From: Pseudaeromonas sp038247115
Lineage (GTDB): Bacteria; Pseudomonadota; Gammaproteobacteria; Enterobacterales; Aeromonadaceae
DNA length: 64,000 nucleotides
Assembly: GCA_038247115.1 (NCBI GenBank)
Contig: JBBRVG010000004.1
Span: 19,331-83,330 of the forward strand
Direction of reading: 5' to 3'
A program made the position numbers and the translations under genes. The notes below the pieces were generated by a model. The model did no database searches. It was not told the origin of the DNA and saw only the letters and a list, made by a program, of their open reading frames with translations. Position 1 is the stretch's first letter, and each line of letters begins with the position of its first letter. Shown here piece by piece: positions 1 through 9,400 of the stretch.

Positions 1-858
1 CAGAGTCTGGCTGGCTTCGTGCCCTGCATGGGGATCTATGGTCACATCATCGCCCCCCGTGGTTTTGACGATTTTCAGCACCGGATGTCCCGGATCGGCC
101 GAAGCATCCAGCGTCACGCGATAGAAGCCGCTCTCGGTGATCTGTAACGCCGAATTGGCACCGTTGTCGCCCGTATCCAAGGGATAAGCGGTATCCAGAT
201 CGGCGGTGGTCACAGTATCCAGATTGATGGTGAAGGCATGATCCCAACCGGAATTGGCGATCTTGAACTCCTGCCGTCCCGGAGTGAATTGAGTGGTGAT
301 GGCGTAGATGCCATCGCCCTGATAGGTCAGCGGATAGGAGGTTCCCCAGCCATTGAAACCGCCGCGCAGGTAGAGACCATAGCTAATGGGCGGTACATCC
401 AGGACGAATGACAGTACCGGATGGGCCGGATCCTTGGCATCCAGCTCAAAGTCATAGCGGCCCTCATTTTCTACCGCCAGCACCATATTGGCACCACCTT
501 CCCCAGTTGTGAGGGCCACGGGAGTGTCCGGGATAATACGGGTTTCATTTTCCAGATCGGCGGTGAAGGTGGTCGCCAGAGCCCAATCGGGATCGGCCAC
601 CTTGAAGGCCGACAAACTCTGCTTGAACAGCACGTTATCCAGATGATAGCTGCCATCCCGGTAGTTGAACTTGTACCCCTCCTGTGCCGACCAACTGCTG
701 AATTCGCCTTTGAGGTAGAGATCCACCGCGTAGGGGGCTGTCGGTTCAACCGGTTTCTCCGGATCCACGGGAGACGAGTCGTTTGAATCGTTACATCCGG
801 CTAGCGTCAATCCAGCCAGACACAGCGACAACACAGATAATGGAAAACGATGGGACAT
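1..858 (-). CDS. Starch-type surface lipoprotein, N-terminal part (pullulanase/amylase-like), cut by window edge
   Basis: The reading frame is open from the ATG at 858 to the window edge (286 codons), so the C-terminal part is missing. Residues 1 to about 22 form a lipoprotein signal ending in a lipobox (LTLAGC). Two similar beta-rich repeats follow, around residues 40-130 and 150-250; they share Y-L-x-G-x-F-x-x-W and F-K-(I/V)-A-(N/D)-x-x-W patterns. Such repeats precede the catalytic domain in pullulanase- and amylase-type lipoproteins and are thought to bind glucan. A ribosome site (AGGAGC) sits about 7 bases before the ATG. The catalytic domain is outside the window, so the enzyme class is inferred; another surface polysaccharide-binding lipoprotein is possible. 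Confidence 0.6.
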   Translation of the reverse strand, partial: MSHRFPLSVLSLCLAGLTLAGCNDSNDSSPVDPEKPVEPTAPYAVDLYLKGEFSSWSAQEGYKFNYRDGSYHLDNVLFKQSLSAFKVADPDWALATTFTADLENETRIIPDTPVALTTGEGGANMVLAVENEGRYDFELDAKDPAHPVLSFVLDVPPISYGLYLRGGFNGWGTSYPLTYQGDGIYAITTQFTPGRQEFKIANSGWDHAFTINLDTVTTADLDTAYPLDTGDNGANSALQITESGFYRVTLDASADPGHPVLKIVKTTGGDDVTIDPHAGHEASQTL

Positions 859-1212
859 GGATAGCTCCTGATGATCAGCCAATAACAAGGCACTGGGGAT
901 AGCGGTACGGAATCAAAAGGGGATCTGCGGCCACAGCCGCAAGATGTGCAGTCCATATCCAGAACGAGACAAGGAAGTGAAGAGGACAGCACCCAGGATA
1001 TCCGCTTGCTTTGGTGGCGGACTGTATCGAGAGAGTCCATTTTCTGATAATGCAATTGCCCGACACGGCGATAGATAAAATCTATAGCCGAGAGGCATCC
1101 CGTGACCGCACGCAAAGAAATGCCGCAAATAGCTCGGTTTCCCATGTTGCAAAATGCGATCAACCCAACTTTTTATACTTTTATGCAGCTTAATTGCTCA
1201 AGCGTGTTCTGA
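859..1212. other. Divergent intergenic region between the lipoprotein and lysR genes
   Basis: This 354-base spacer must hold both promoters. It becomes AT-rich near 1165-1195, just before the LysR gene. I see no convincing inverted repeat or operator, and the short frames inside it look like chance. Confidence 0.5.
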
Positions 1213-2214
1213 TTGACACTGCAGAGCCAGACTCCTATCGTGCCTTCCATCGATAAACCCAATGACCATGGCATCTCCATCGTGGATAAATTGCTGCAAC
1301 AGTTTCTCGAGGTCGCGACCAGCAAAAATCTCAGTCAGGCGGCGAAACGCCTGTTTATCAGCCAACCCACGCTGACCCACAATATGCAACGGCTGGAGGC
1401 CTCTCTCGGCATAGAGCTGTTTACTCGTTCATCAACCGGCATAACCCTGACCGAGAGTGGCGTGTTGTTGCAGGACCAGGCCCGCATCATGCAGCGCATC
1501 TACGAGCAAACGCTGCACAAGCTGGAATTCATCAAGAAACGGAGTGAGCGCGGCTTGCGTATCGGCTCGGGTCACGCCTGGTGGCACCCGCTATTGCGCC
1601 ATGTCTTGCAGCAGTACCGTCAGACCCATAGCGCCGCATCCTTGAATGTGGATCTGGGCAACCACCTGCGCCTGCTGGATATGCTGCTCAACGGCGATAT
1701 CGATCTGTTCATCGGTCACGAGATCCATGGGCTGACCCATAAATCCGGCCTGTTGTTTGTGCCGCTATTTTTATCCAACGACGATGTCTTCGTGCGCCAA
1801 GGACATCCATTGCTCGGTAAACCCTGTCGGCACAGTGATCTGCTGAATTACCCCAGCCTGCTGGTGACGCCGGACGAGAATCGCTATCTGCACCTGGTCG
1901 ATGACCTGCAACCCAAGCAGCAACAACGCAGCATGCTGCAACTCAACGAGAAGATTATCTACACCAGCAACTCGATCATGGTGAGCCTCGACATCATCCG
2001 CGACACCAATGCCGTCATGCCTTATCCGCGCTGTATGGGTGATTATTTCCGTGGTTTCGGGATCCAGGCTCTGGAGATGGTAGAGCGCTATAACAAGGGC
2101 ATAGTCGGTATTTATCTCCCCGGAGAAACCGCAGATGACCCCCACATAGCCCAGATACTGACCCTGATCCGCGATCAGGTGAATCGTCAATCTTCGCTGG
2201 TGGCCACCTTCTGA
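1213..2214 (+). CDS. LysR-family transcriptional regulator
   Basis: The N-terminal winged helix-turn-helix is clear: F-L-E-V-A followed by N-L-S-Q-A-A and then I-S-Q-P-T-L-T-H-N-M-Q-R-L-E. A substrate-binding effector domain fills the rest (about residues 115-310), including a conserved G-x-G-H segment at its start. The start is uncertain. The frame opens with a TTG at 1213, but there are GTG codons at 1240 and 1282, and the usual LysR spacing from start to helix-turn-helix favours 1282. It diverges from the lipoprotein gene at the left edge, so that gene is a natural target, but this is inference. The effector is unknown. Confidence 0.85.
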   Translation: MTLQSQTPIVPSIDKPNDHGISIVDKLLQQFLEVATSKNLSQAAKRLFISQPTLTHNMQRLEASLGIELFTRSSTGITLTESGVLLQDQARIMQRIYEQTLHKLEFIKKRSERGLRIGSGHAWWHPLLRHVLQQYRQTHSAASLNVDLGNHLRLLDMLLNGDIDLFIGHEIHGLTHKSGLLFVPLFLSNDDVFVRQGHPLLGKPCRHSDLLNYPSLLVTPDENRYLHLVDDLQPKQQQRSMLQLNEKIIYTSNSIMVSLDIIRDTNAVMPYPRCMGDYFRGFGIQALEMVERYNKGIVGIYLPGETADDPHIAQILTLIRDQVNRQSSLVATF

Positions 2215-2369
2215 ACCCAGGATAAGAGTCTCAGGTAGGGACGACATGGATAGTCCACACCAGAGCGAAAGCAGGCTCGTCCTAAGTGAGGGATGGTCGC
2301 TAACCGGCCGTTCATTCCGGCGTTCCGGGCCTATACTCGAAGCATCCGTTACCTCTATCAGGCTCTCGT

Positions 2370-2840
2370 ATGGTCACCAAAGCACACGGTCACTCGACGG
2401 TCCACTGGTTGGGCAATGTCTGTATCTCCATTCTCGATGGCGCCTTCAATCAGCAGGGGGCCGCCGACTGGAGCGAGCAACTGCAACAGACCTGGCAGCA
2501 ACAAGGCCAACCCACGCACTGGGCTCATGTGGTGGATATGGAGGGTTGGCTCGGTCGCACTCCCGAATCAACCGAACTGATGCGAGAAGGAATCGCCTGG
2601 GCGGAAAGCCATGGCCTGCGCTGTACTGTACTGGTCATGGCTCAGGGTGCGAAAAATATCTTCTTGAAGATCAATCAGGCCACAAATCCGGTGATAGCCA
2701 AGGATGCGGATGTCACCATCTGCGAGAATCACAAGCAGGCGATCGAGCTACTGCACCAGCGGGGATTTATCCTCAACCTGCTGCAATTGTCATCACGCAA
2801 GCGCATTCGCCATACCACCAGCAAACCCCACCACCAGTGA
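2370..2840 (+). CDS. SpoIIAA-like (STAS-fold) small protein
   Basis: A 156-residue protein with no signal peptide or membrane segment. The pattern I-S-I-L-D-G-A-F-N near residue 20, H-V-V-D-M-E-G-W near 52, L-R-C-T-V-L-V near 82, and a helix-strand alternation ending with a lone basic C-terminus (S-S-R-K-R-I-R-H) resemble the SpoIIAA-like family of small cytosolic proteins. Several frames overlap here; this one was chosen because it has the coherent alpha/beta pattern. The ribosome site is weak. It follows the LysR gene on the same strand after about 155 bases. Function is not known from sequence. Confidence 0.65.
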   Translation: MVTKAHGHSTVHWLGNVCISILDGAFNQQGAADWSEQLQQTWQQQGQPTHWAHVVDMEGWLGRTPESTELMREGIAWAESHGLRCTVLVMAQGAKNIFLKINQATNPVIAKDADVTICENHKQAIELLHQRGFILNLLQLSSRKRIRHTTSKPHHQ

Positions 2841-3064
2841 ACAGCTAGTCCTTCAGCTGGAGTTAAGTAGAAACACCGCCTCGGTGCAATCTTACTGACC
2901 GAGCATAGACGGGCCTAAACTAGCGCCACATTCACAGCATGGAAGGGCTACGTTCGAATACCAATATTTGTTACCATCGCGGCGGCCAGTGAGGCCACTG
3001 GCGATAAATAATCATGTTTTATATCAATAACAAATAACCCTCATGTTTGTCAGGAGAGACACGG

Positions 3065-4249
3065 ATGCATGCAATACGCCCCCTCATCAGCGCCCTGTTG
3101 ATGTCAGTCACCATGGCGGCTCAAGCTGCCACCCCGGTCAACCTGCAGATTTTAAGCGCCACGGTTAAAGATCAGAAAATTGCCGGGGCCAGCCTGATAC
3201 TGCAAAGAAACGGCGAGCAGGCCGTCAGTGCCATCACCGATGCCCAGGGTCAGGCCAGCCTGAACGCCAGTTTTGCCGACGATGCCTCCAGCCTGCTGAT
3301 CATCAAGAAGCCGGGGTTTTCCAATTTGGTGGTGAAGTGTCCCTGCGCCGGTATGACCTACGCGATAAGCCCGGTGATGACCAACCTGGATGGCCTGCGC
3401 ATTGTATTGAACTGGGGTGAAACTCCCGAGGATCTGGATTCCCATCTGGTATTCCCTGGCAACCATGTCTACTTCTCGCAAAAGGAGGGTACCGATGCCA
3501 ATCTGGATGTCGATGACACCGATAGTTATGGTCCGGAGACCATCACAGTCGAGAGCAAGCACAGCGGCGAACGCTATGTCTATGCGGTACATAACTTCAG
3601 CCATCGCCAGGATATTCAGGACAGCACCCTGTCCAACTCCAACGCCAAGGTATTTGTCTATGTCGGCCAGACGCTGATCAAGACTTACTATGTGCCCAAG
3701 AATCAACCCGGCAATCTGTGGACCGTCTTCGCCGTCAACGAACAGGGCGAGTTCCAGGAGTTCAACACCCTTCAGGATGTTGCCAGTGAAGATCACCTGC
3801 AAACGGCTGAGTTCCAGGGAATCATCGATCAGAGTCAGGTGCGTGTCGAAAACTACAGCCAGGATGCCCTGAATCAAGCCAAGCATCTGAATACCCAGGG
3901 CGAAGCCGCCTACCACGCGGGGAACCTGGACGGCGCCATAGCCCTGTATCAGCAGGCGATCGAAATCGACGGCAACTATGGGCAGGCCTACAGCAACCTG
4001 GGGCTGGCATTCCAGAAGGCTGGCCGCGTCGCCGAAGCCATGTGGGCTAATCGCAAAGCCATAGCCCTGGCCAGTGGTAGCAAGGCGGCCACGATTCGCG
4101 CCAGCTCCCACTACAACAATGCCCGCATCTATGAGGCAGCCCAGCAGTGGAACGATGCCCTGCGCGAGTTCCGGGCCGCCAAGGCCGAAAAAGCCAACCC
4201 AGCTTATGACAAGGGCATCAAACGGATGCAACAGCAAGGGGCCCAGTAA
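3065..4249 (+). CDS. Exported YfaP/DUF2135-type protein with C-terminal TPRs
   Basis: A 394-residue periplasmic or secreted protein. The ATG at 3065 has a good ribosome site (CAGGAGAGACACGG); the frame extends 18 bases further upstream but without one. Residues 1 to about 21 are a signal peptide ending A-Q-A. A beta-sandwich of transthyretin type follows (about 22-110), then a YfaP/DUF2135-like domain with L-N-W-G-x-x-P-x-D-L-D-S-H-L and a D-V-D-D-T-D-S-Y-G-P-E-T-I motif. Two TPR units lie near residues 285-385. The stop codon abuts the ATG of the deacetylase, so the two are translated as a pair. A role in envelope or surface polysaccharide handling is inferred. Confidence 0.75.
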   Translation: MHAIRPLISALLMSVTMAAQAATPVNLQILSATVKDQKIAGASLILQRNGEQAVSAITDAQGQASLNASFADDASSLLIIKKPGFSNLVVKCPCAGMTYAISPVMTNLDGLRIVLNWGETPEDLDSHLVFPGNHVYFSQKEGTDANLDVDDTDSYGPETITVESKHSGERYVYAVHNFSHRQDIQDSTLSNSNAKVFVYVGQTLIKTYYVPKNQPGNLWTVFAVNEQGEFQEFNTLQDVASEDHLQTAEFQGIIDQSQVRVENYSQDALNQAKHLNTQGEAAYHAGNLDGAIALYQQAIEIDGNYGQAYSNLGLAFQKAGRVAEAMWANRKAIALASGSKAATIRASSHYNNARIYEAAQQWNDALREFRAAKAEKANPAYDKGIKRMQQQGAQ

Positions 4250-5380
4250 ATGGCGCCCCGCTGGCGCACCTGGTTGTTGCTAATCCCTGCCGTCATGGCA
4301 GGGTTAGCCCACGCCGCCGGACCGGCAACCGTGGCCACGGGGCATCGTCTGTTATGGCCAGCCCCGGTCGCCACGACCCACGGATTTGACCAGGCCTCCC
4401 GCGCCGCACTGAGCGTCTATCGCCAGACTCTGCTGGGCTGGTCCAGTCAAAGCGATGCCCAGTTGCAAGAGTTGGTGCGCACCAGAAGCCTGAATCGGGC
4501 CTCCGTCGATCAATGGTTACAACGTGAACTGGCGGAGGTACAAGCCAACTGGCTACACGCTGCCGCCGACTGTCCGCAGGCCAAACCGGATGACTGGAGC
4601 TGTGATCCGGCTTGGGTAACTGCCCGGGCGACCCGGTTGCCATCAGCGTTCAGCGATTGGTATCGGGATATGCAGGATTATTCCCGCGCTTACCAGCTGG
4701 AACAACTGCGTCTGGCCGCCCTGTTTCCCAAAATCAGCAGCGAAATAGCGCGCTTCAACGCCCAAGAAAACACAGGCAGCGAGCTGCCAGATCGGCAGTT
4801 CCTGCTGAGTTTTGATGATGGCCCCAGCGCCGTTGGTGGCCACAGCGACCAAACCCTGATGATGCTGCAACAGCACCAGAAATCGGCCCTGTTCTTCATG
4901 CTCGGCAGCCGCTTGCATGAACGGCGACAGCAGGATGGTGCAGAGGCGTTGCAACAGCGCTATCAGGGCCAGTGTCTGGCCTCCCACGGTTGGGAACATC
5001 AGTCCCATGCCAAGTGGCCGCAGTGGCAAGAGTCGGTGCTGCACACCCGGCAACTGCTGGCCGAGACCTTTCATCCCAACCAGCTGATGCCCTTGTTCCG
5101 CCCCCCTTACGGACAACGCGCGGCAGATAGCGGCAGCTTCTTTGCCCAGCAGGGTATCAGGGTCACGCTGTGGGGGCTGGACTCGCAGGACTGGAATACG
5201 CATCTGAGTGATGAGGCGGTCCTGAACCGCATGCGCATCCTGATGCTAATCAAGCGTCACGGAATACTGCTATTCCATGATGTTCACCCCAAAGCCGCGC
5301 AGGTGTTGCCAGCCTTATTCACGGAACTGGGTACTGGGGTGCAGTGGTTGCCGTGTCACACCGACATAACCCGGCGCTAG
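4250..5380 (+). CDS. Polysaccharide deacetylase (NodB homology domain), exported
   Basis: A 376-residue protein with an N-terminal signal segment (to about residue 22), a helical region, and a NodB domain from about residue 180. All expected metal and catalytic motifs are visible: S-F-D-D-G (187-191), H-G-W-E-H-Q-S-H (246-253), R-P-P-Y (284-287), L-D-S-Q-D-W (310-315) and F-H-D-V-H (342-346). The family removes N-acetyl or O-acetyl groups from chitin-like, peptidoglycan or exopolysaccharide substrates with a divalent metal. The ATG directly follows the stop of the YfaP/TPR gene, so the two share an operon. The substrate cannot be read from sequence. Confidence 0.88.
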   Translation: MAPRWRTWLLLIPAVMAGLAHAAGPATVATGHRLLWPAPVATTHGFDQASRAALSVYRQTLLGWSSQSDAQLQELVRTRSLNRASVDQWLQRELAEVQANWLHAAADCPQAKPDDWSCDPAWVTARATRLPSAFSDWYRDMQDYSRAYQLEQLRLAALFPKISSEIARFNAQENTGSELPDRQFLLSFDDGPSAVGGHSDQTLMMLQQHQKSALFFMLGSRLHERRQQDGAEALQQRYQGQCLASHGWEHQSHAKWPQWQESVLHTRQLLAETFHPNQLMPLFRPPYGQRAADSGSFFAQQGIRVTLWGLDSQDWNTHLSDEAVLNRMRILMLIKRHGILLFHDVHPKAAQVLPALFTELGTGVQWLPCHTDITRR

Positions 5381-5392
5381 CCGGGCTTATGT
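5364..5392 (+). terminator. Hairpin at the 3' end of the deacetylase gene
   Basis: Inverted repeat with two helices: ACATAA pairs with TTATGT, and inside it CCCGGC pairs with GCCGGG around a GCTA loop, with one bulged base. It overlaps the stop codon (5378-5380). There is no strong T-run, so it may be a weak terminator or an mRNA-stabilising stem for the convergent gene pair. Confidence 0.5.
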
Positions 5393-5499
5393 CTGGATCG
5401 CCGCATAAAATCAGGGCGCTAATGCCAGTCAGTTAGCGAAGGAGAGATAGCCTTTTGAGCCAACCGTTGGCGGCAGGGATGCCGCCATCCGCGAAGCAC

Positions 5500-6273
5500 T
5501 CACCCTCGATTCAACAGAAACACCACCTCGCCGCGATAGTTAGGCTGAGCGGCAAATTCCTGCTGCCAGCGCAGTTGCCACTCGCCCCCCTGCACCAGCC
5601 CCAACTTGAAGGGCAGAGTCAGCCGCTTGAGGGCGGGCAGGTACTGTTCATAGTGATCCACGGTGGTCCGGCCGCGATAGGTCTGTACCACCAGCTCATC
5701 CACCACGCCGCTCAGGCCATTGAGGGTGGTGACATCGCCATTGGCGCCCCAATCCAGCAGGCCGGTAATGCCCAGCTGACAATCGGCGGGCAACTGCTGC
5801 CGCAACCCACGCAAGAAGTCGGCATAGCCGGCCAGCTTGGGCGTGGCGGCATCAAAATCAATCTGAATGCCGATCACCCGATTGCCTTTGGCCTGCCAGG
5901 CGGCGCGCTGACGCAACAGATCCCGTACCACACCCGGTTGCCAATCCAGGGTCGCGACCCGATAGCTGAGCCAGAGTTCCGGCACCTTGAGGGGGGAAGG
6001 CGGCAGCCCTTGCGGCTGCAAGCGCACCCCATCCCCGTGCTGGCTGATATGCCCCTGCAGCAGATAGAGCCGCTGCGCCTGGTGCAGCACCGGCTGTGGC
6101 TTGACCGCGGCCCACAGCCAGAACTGGCGATAGAGCGCCGCGTCGACCCGAACCGGGTGATCCGTCGCTGGCGAAACCACAACTGGAGAGGAGGCATCGG
6201 CCGCCAGCCAACCCCACAGCCCGACCATCAGGCAGCCCAGTACCAGCAGCCCGACTGCGCTACCGCGACTCAC
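5500..6273 (-). CDS. DUF3142 domain protein, exported or membrane-anchored
   Basis: A 257-residue protein. Residues 1 to about 26 are a hydrophobic signal or anchor. The rest has a TIM-barrel-like pattern typical of DUF3142: P-E-L-W-L-S-Y-R, then G-I-Q-I-D-F-D-A-A (around residue 150), L-G-I-T-G-L-L-D-W and L-V-V-Q-T-Y-R-G. The I-Q-I-D-F-D segment resembles the acidic active-site strand of glycosidase barrels, so a carbohydrate-related role is plausible but not shown. Its ATG overlaps the TGA of the upstream 715-residue gene by four bases, which indicates translational coupling. Confidence 0.72.
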   Translation of the reverse strand: MSRGSAVGLLVLGCLMVGLWGWLAADASSPVVVSPATDHPVRVDAALYRQFWLWAAVKPQPVLHQAQRLYLLQGHISQHGDGVRLQPQGLPPSPLKVPELWLSYRVATLDWQPGVVRDLLRQRAAWQAKGNRVIGIQIDFDAATPKLAGYADFLRGLRQQLPADCQLGITGLLDWGANGDVTTLNGLSGVVDELVVQTYRGRTTVDHYEQYLPALKRLTLPFKLGLVQGGEWQLRWQQEFAAQPNYRGEVVFLLNRG

Positions 6274-8417
6274 CAGTAGTACTTCAACTGTTTCGCCCAG
6301 ACCGAACCGGCATAGCTCTGCTTGAGGGTATTGAACCAGCGTTTACGCTCTGCCTTGGGGATCTCTTCGCTGCCGCAGTGGTTATAGCCGCTGCTGGCAA
6401 AGCAGTTGATGGCGCGGAACAGGGCATAGCTGCGCTCCTCGGCAGGCGCTTTGGGGTCGGCGATCACCTGTTGATACAGCGCCAGTCGCCCGTGGGCCGC
6501 GCCGGCAAAGCGATCCGGTGCGCCACCCAGCAGGGTCGCTCCCGGCTTGCTGCCCAACGGCGACTCATCCCAGCCCTGACGATAGAAGAACTCGCCCAGG
6601 CAATTGAGCGCCTTGGCTGCCGGCTTGCCGGTTGCGGGGGTACTGGCCAACTGGCTAACCGTCTCGCTCAAGGCCGGACAGCTGTAACCCTCCTCCTGAC
6701 TGGCACCCTGATTGAAGATCGTCAGATCGAAGGGCTTTTGAGCCTGAGTCTGAGCCTGGGCCTGAGCCAGCAGCGCCTGATCCTGCAGGAAATCGGCATA
6801 GTGGCCGCGGTTGAGATCCTTGACCAGCAGGGTATAGAGCGCCGTATTGCGCAGCTCGTGACTCAACCCCCCGTCGGCACTGACCTGGCGCAACAGCGGC
6901 GCCGAGGCACTGAACCGCAGCAGCGGATCCCGCAACTCATCCCGGGTCACCAGCGACTGGGCGGCAAATAGCGCATCCAGCTTATCCGCCCGCTCCAGAG
7001 TCATCGCCAGAGCCAACTGCAGCAGTTGCTGTTGCAGGGCATCGGGTTTGGCGGCCAGCAGTTGCTGCCAATGCGCCTCCGCCTGGGGCCATTGCTGCTG
7101 GGCCTGCAGCGCCATGCCACGCAGCATCTGGCGGCTGAACGCCAGCAGATCCAGTGGCCCTGAGCCTTGAGGCGCGGCGATCGCCTGCACCACACCAGCA
7201 TAATCCTTGGCCACATAGTAGCGCTGAGCCAGTTGCAGATACTCCCACTGCGCCGACAGCCCAGCCGCGGCAAATGCAGCCTGCTGGCCATTCAGCTCCT
7301 CGGTGGTCAGGGGTTGCCAGCTCTCTTCCCACTCCGGGTGAAGTCGCAGGCGCTTGAGATCCTGCACCAGCAAGAACAGCGGCGAGGTCGCTGGGGTCTT
7401 GTTGGCCAGTAACTTGAGATCGATCTCGTTCCACAGCGGCAGACCCTCGTCCACCTGGGTGCTCTGCAGCGCCTGTTGATAGAGGGCGGCCAGCTTGGCC
7501 CCGTCGTCCTGCAGCCAATAGACACGGCGATATAATCCCTGGGCCGATGCGGAGTACAACCCCTGCGGATAGGCCGCCATGTAGTGATCCAGCGCCTGCC
7601 CGGCGGTGACCAACGGCGCCTTGTCCACCTTGCTGGCATCGAAGAAGCCGTACTCATCCAGCGCATTGGCCTGAGCCTGATTGATAGCGACACGGGCCAG
7701 CAGATAGGTGGCGGTCTCTTTCAACCAGGGCTGCGCCTGCTGGCTCAGGGCCGAGAAGCGGCTCTGGGCTTCGGCAAAATCCCCCAGATAGAAGGCACGA
7801 GCCCCGCGCAGATAGTCGCTGAACGGAGTCGCCTCCGCCGTCGCGGGCAAGGCCGTGAAATCAGGCAGGGTATCGCTCTGACACAGACCGATCAGCGCGA
7901 CTCGCGCCTCGGCCAGCGGTTGGCTCTGCTCGGCGGGCAGACCACTGGTTTGCAGTGCCCGCAAGAAGGGCTCCGCCACCTCGGGACGATTCAAGCCGCA
8001 GCGTCCCTCCAGCCAGCCGTTGCCCCGCTCATGGGCAGCCGCCAGCGTTGCTGGTTGGACGCCCAGCGTCTGGGCCAGAGTATCCAGCGCCGGGGCCGCA
8101 TCGGTGGCAGCTGGTGTCATGGGTTCGGGAGAGAGCAATTCGGAGACCGCAAAGGGCACCGATAACGGGCGCGATTGCCGGGTCTCGGGATCCTGCCCCT
8201 GCAAGAGGGATTGCCCCTGCGCCTGGGTCAGCAGCGCTAGTGTGATGCGGGTGTCATTGTCTGCCGCCAGAAACGGCAGGCCAGTCAGGCCACACTGCTC
8301 GGCGGTGAGTTGCAGGGTCTGTGGTGGTGAGCAATCCACATCGGCGCAGCCCCAACTCGGGCTGCTGGTGGTCCATAGCGCCAACCCGATCAGGGTGCCT
8401 ATTGTTGTCTGTTTCAT
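6270..8417 (-). CDS. Large exported alpha-helical protein of unknown function
   Basis: A 715-residue protein with a signal peptide (about 1-23) just before a cysteine-rich start (C-A-D-V-D-C). The body is alanine-, leucine- and glutamine-rich with helical repeats resembling degenerate TPR/SEL1 scaffolds (for example A-R-A-F-Y-L-G-D-F-A-E-A-Q-S-R-F and W-P-Q-A-E-A-H-W-Q-Q-L-L). A cysteine-containing C-terminal region ends K-Q-L-K-Y-Y-W. A good ribosome site (GGGAGTTACCG) precedes the ATG. It is coupled to the DUF3142 gene and converges on the deacetylase operon. I do not recognise a family; a periplasmic scaffold working with DUF3142 is a guess. Confidence 0.7.
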   Translation of the reverse strand: MKQTTIGTLIGLALWTTSSPSWGCADVDCSPPQTLQLTAEQCGLTGLPFLAADNDTRITLALLTQAQGQSLLQGQDPETRQSRPLSVPFAVSELLSPEPMTPAATDAAPALDTLAQTLGVQPATLAAAHERGNGWLEGRCGLNRPEVAEPFLRALQTSGLPAEQSQPLAEARVALIGLCQSDTLPDFTALPATAEATPFSDYLRGARAFYLGDFAEAQSRFSALSQQAQPWLKETATYLLARVAINQAQANALDEYGFFDASKVDKAPLVTAGQALDHYMAAYPQGLYSASAQGLYRRVYWLQDDGAKLAALYQQALQSTQVDEGLPLWNEIDLKLLANKTPATSPLFLLVQDLKRLRLHPEWEESWQPLTTEELNGQQAAFAAAGLSAQWEYLQLAQRYYVAKDYAGVVQAIAAPQGSGPLDLLAFSRQMLRGMALQAQQQWPQAEAHWQQLLAAKPDALQQQLLQLALAMTLERADKLDALFAAQSLVTRDELRDPLLRFSASAPLLRQVSADGGLSHELRNTALYTLLVKDLNRGHYADFLQDQALLAQAQAQTQAQKPFDLTIFNQGASQEEGYSCPALSETVSQLASTPATGKPAAKALNCLGEFFYRQGWDESPLGSKPGATLLGGAPDRFAGAAHGRLALYQQVIADPKAPAEERSYALFRAINCFASSGYNHCGSEEIPKAERKRWFNTLKQSYAGSVWAKQLKYYW

Positions 8418-8527
8418 CGGTAACTCCCGAGCCCGTGCTTGTTGTCGTTTGAATCGGCATTGATGGGAGTCGATTATGCCCGCAGGCAGGGCTTTCAGCC
8501 ACCGGTGAGCCCAGAAAATCGCATAGC

Positions 8528-9379
8528 TCAGACTGCCGAGAAGGTCACTTGCACATCTTTGGGCGGTGCCTGATAGGGAGCGCTGCTGACCAGCACCTGA
8601 GCGCCAGTGGCGGCATAGGCCTCGGCATTGGCCAGCGACACACCACCCGCGACCGCGACCACAGGACGTTGCGGATAGCGGTGGCTCATCTGCACCACGG
8701 CCGCCACCTCGGCAGGCGGCAGCTTCTCCAGCTGCAACACATCAGCCCCCGCTGCTGCCCAGACTTCCGCCTCGGCCCCAGAGCTCACCTCCACCACCAA
8801 CTTGCGCTCCGGGCACTGCTGGCGCAGGCGAGCCACCGTCTGCGCCGCCGTTTCGTGCCCGAGGAACAAGCGATGTTCGGCAAACAGCAAGAGGGTCTCG
8901 GAGAGCCCCAGACGATGAGGCAGAGCGCCGCCGCAGAGAATGGCCTTCATCGCCGCCGCCTTGGTGCCGGGGAAGTTCTTGCGGGTACAGGCCAACGCAA
9001 CCTGTGGATTACCGCGCCGGGCGGCGGCCAGCAGATCGGCGGTACCCGTGGCCACGCCGGAGAGAGACTCCATCAGTGTCTGGGCGGTTTTCCACACCCG
9101 ATGCAGGGCATCGGCGGGGCCTGCCAGAGTCAGGATCGGCTCCCCGGCCTGCAATCGGGATCCGCTCGGGCGAACGGCTCCTACGGCACTCAACCCGTTC
9201 ATTTCGCCAAGTCGCCGCGCCTCTTCGCTGCCGCACAACACCATGGCGTAACGCGCCGAGAACTGCATCTGGCCGTCCTGTTGCCCCAGATCCAGTACCC
9301 AGCTGGTCAGATCGCCATGGGGCACATCGTCACTCAGCAGCTGCTGCAGCCAGTTATCCGCCAATACATAAGGGTTCAT
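8528..9379 (-). CDS. modD: ModD, nicotinate-phosphoribosyltransferase-like molybdenum locus protein
   Basis: A 283-residue protein with the fold of quinolinate phosphoribosyltransferase. Visible motifs are W-x-T-A-Q-T-L-M-E-S-L-S-G-V-A-T, A-C-T-R-K-N-F-P-G-T-K, L-V-V-E-V-S-S, and L-Q-L-E-K-L-P-P followed by V-V-A-V-A-G-G-V near the C-terminus. The ModD branch of this family is found next to mod genes; its reaction is not firmly established. The start at 9379 has GGAG nine bases upstream; an upstream in-frame ATG at 9397 lacks this. It lies 21 bases after modE and is almost certainly co-transcribed with it. Confidence 0.88.
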   Translation of the reverse strand: MNPYVLADNWLQQLLSDDVPHGDLTSWVLDLGQQDGQMQFSARYAMVLCGSEEARRLGEMNGLSAVGAVRPSGSRLQAGEPILTLAGPADALHRVWKTAQTLMESLSGVATGTADLLAAARRGNPQVALACTRKNFPGTKAAAMKAILCGGALPHRLGLSETLLLFAEHRLFLGHETAAQTVARLRQQCPERKLVVEVSSGAEAEVWAAAGADVLQLEKLPPAEVAAVVQMSHRYPQRPVVAVAGGVSLANAEAYAATGAQVLVSSAPYQAPPKDVQVTFSAV

Positions 9380-9400
9380 GGTCGATCTCCAAAACACGAC

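Noticed and set aside
859..1212. MalT boxes upstream of the starch-type lipoprotein
   Set aside because: Only GGGGAT fragments occur, in the wrong orientation and spacing for convincing MalT sites.
2246..2848. 200-residue alternative frame over the SpoIIAA-like gene
   Set aside because: Its composition is erratic and it lacks any fold pattern; the 2370-2840 frame has a regular alpha/beta pattern.
5469..5486. Terminator for the DUF3142 gene
   Set aside because: GGCGGCA pairs with TGCCGCC, but no T-run follows on the minus strand.
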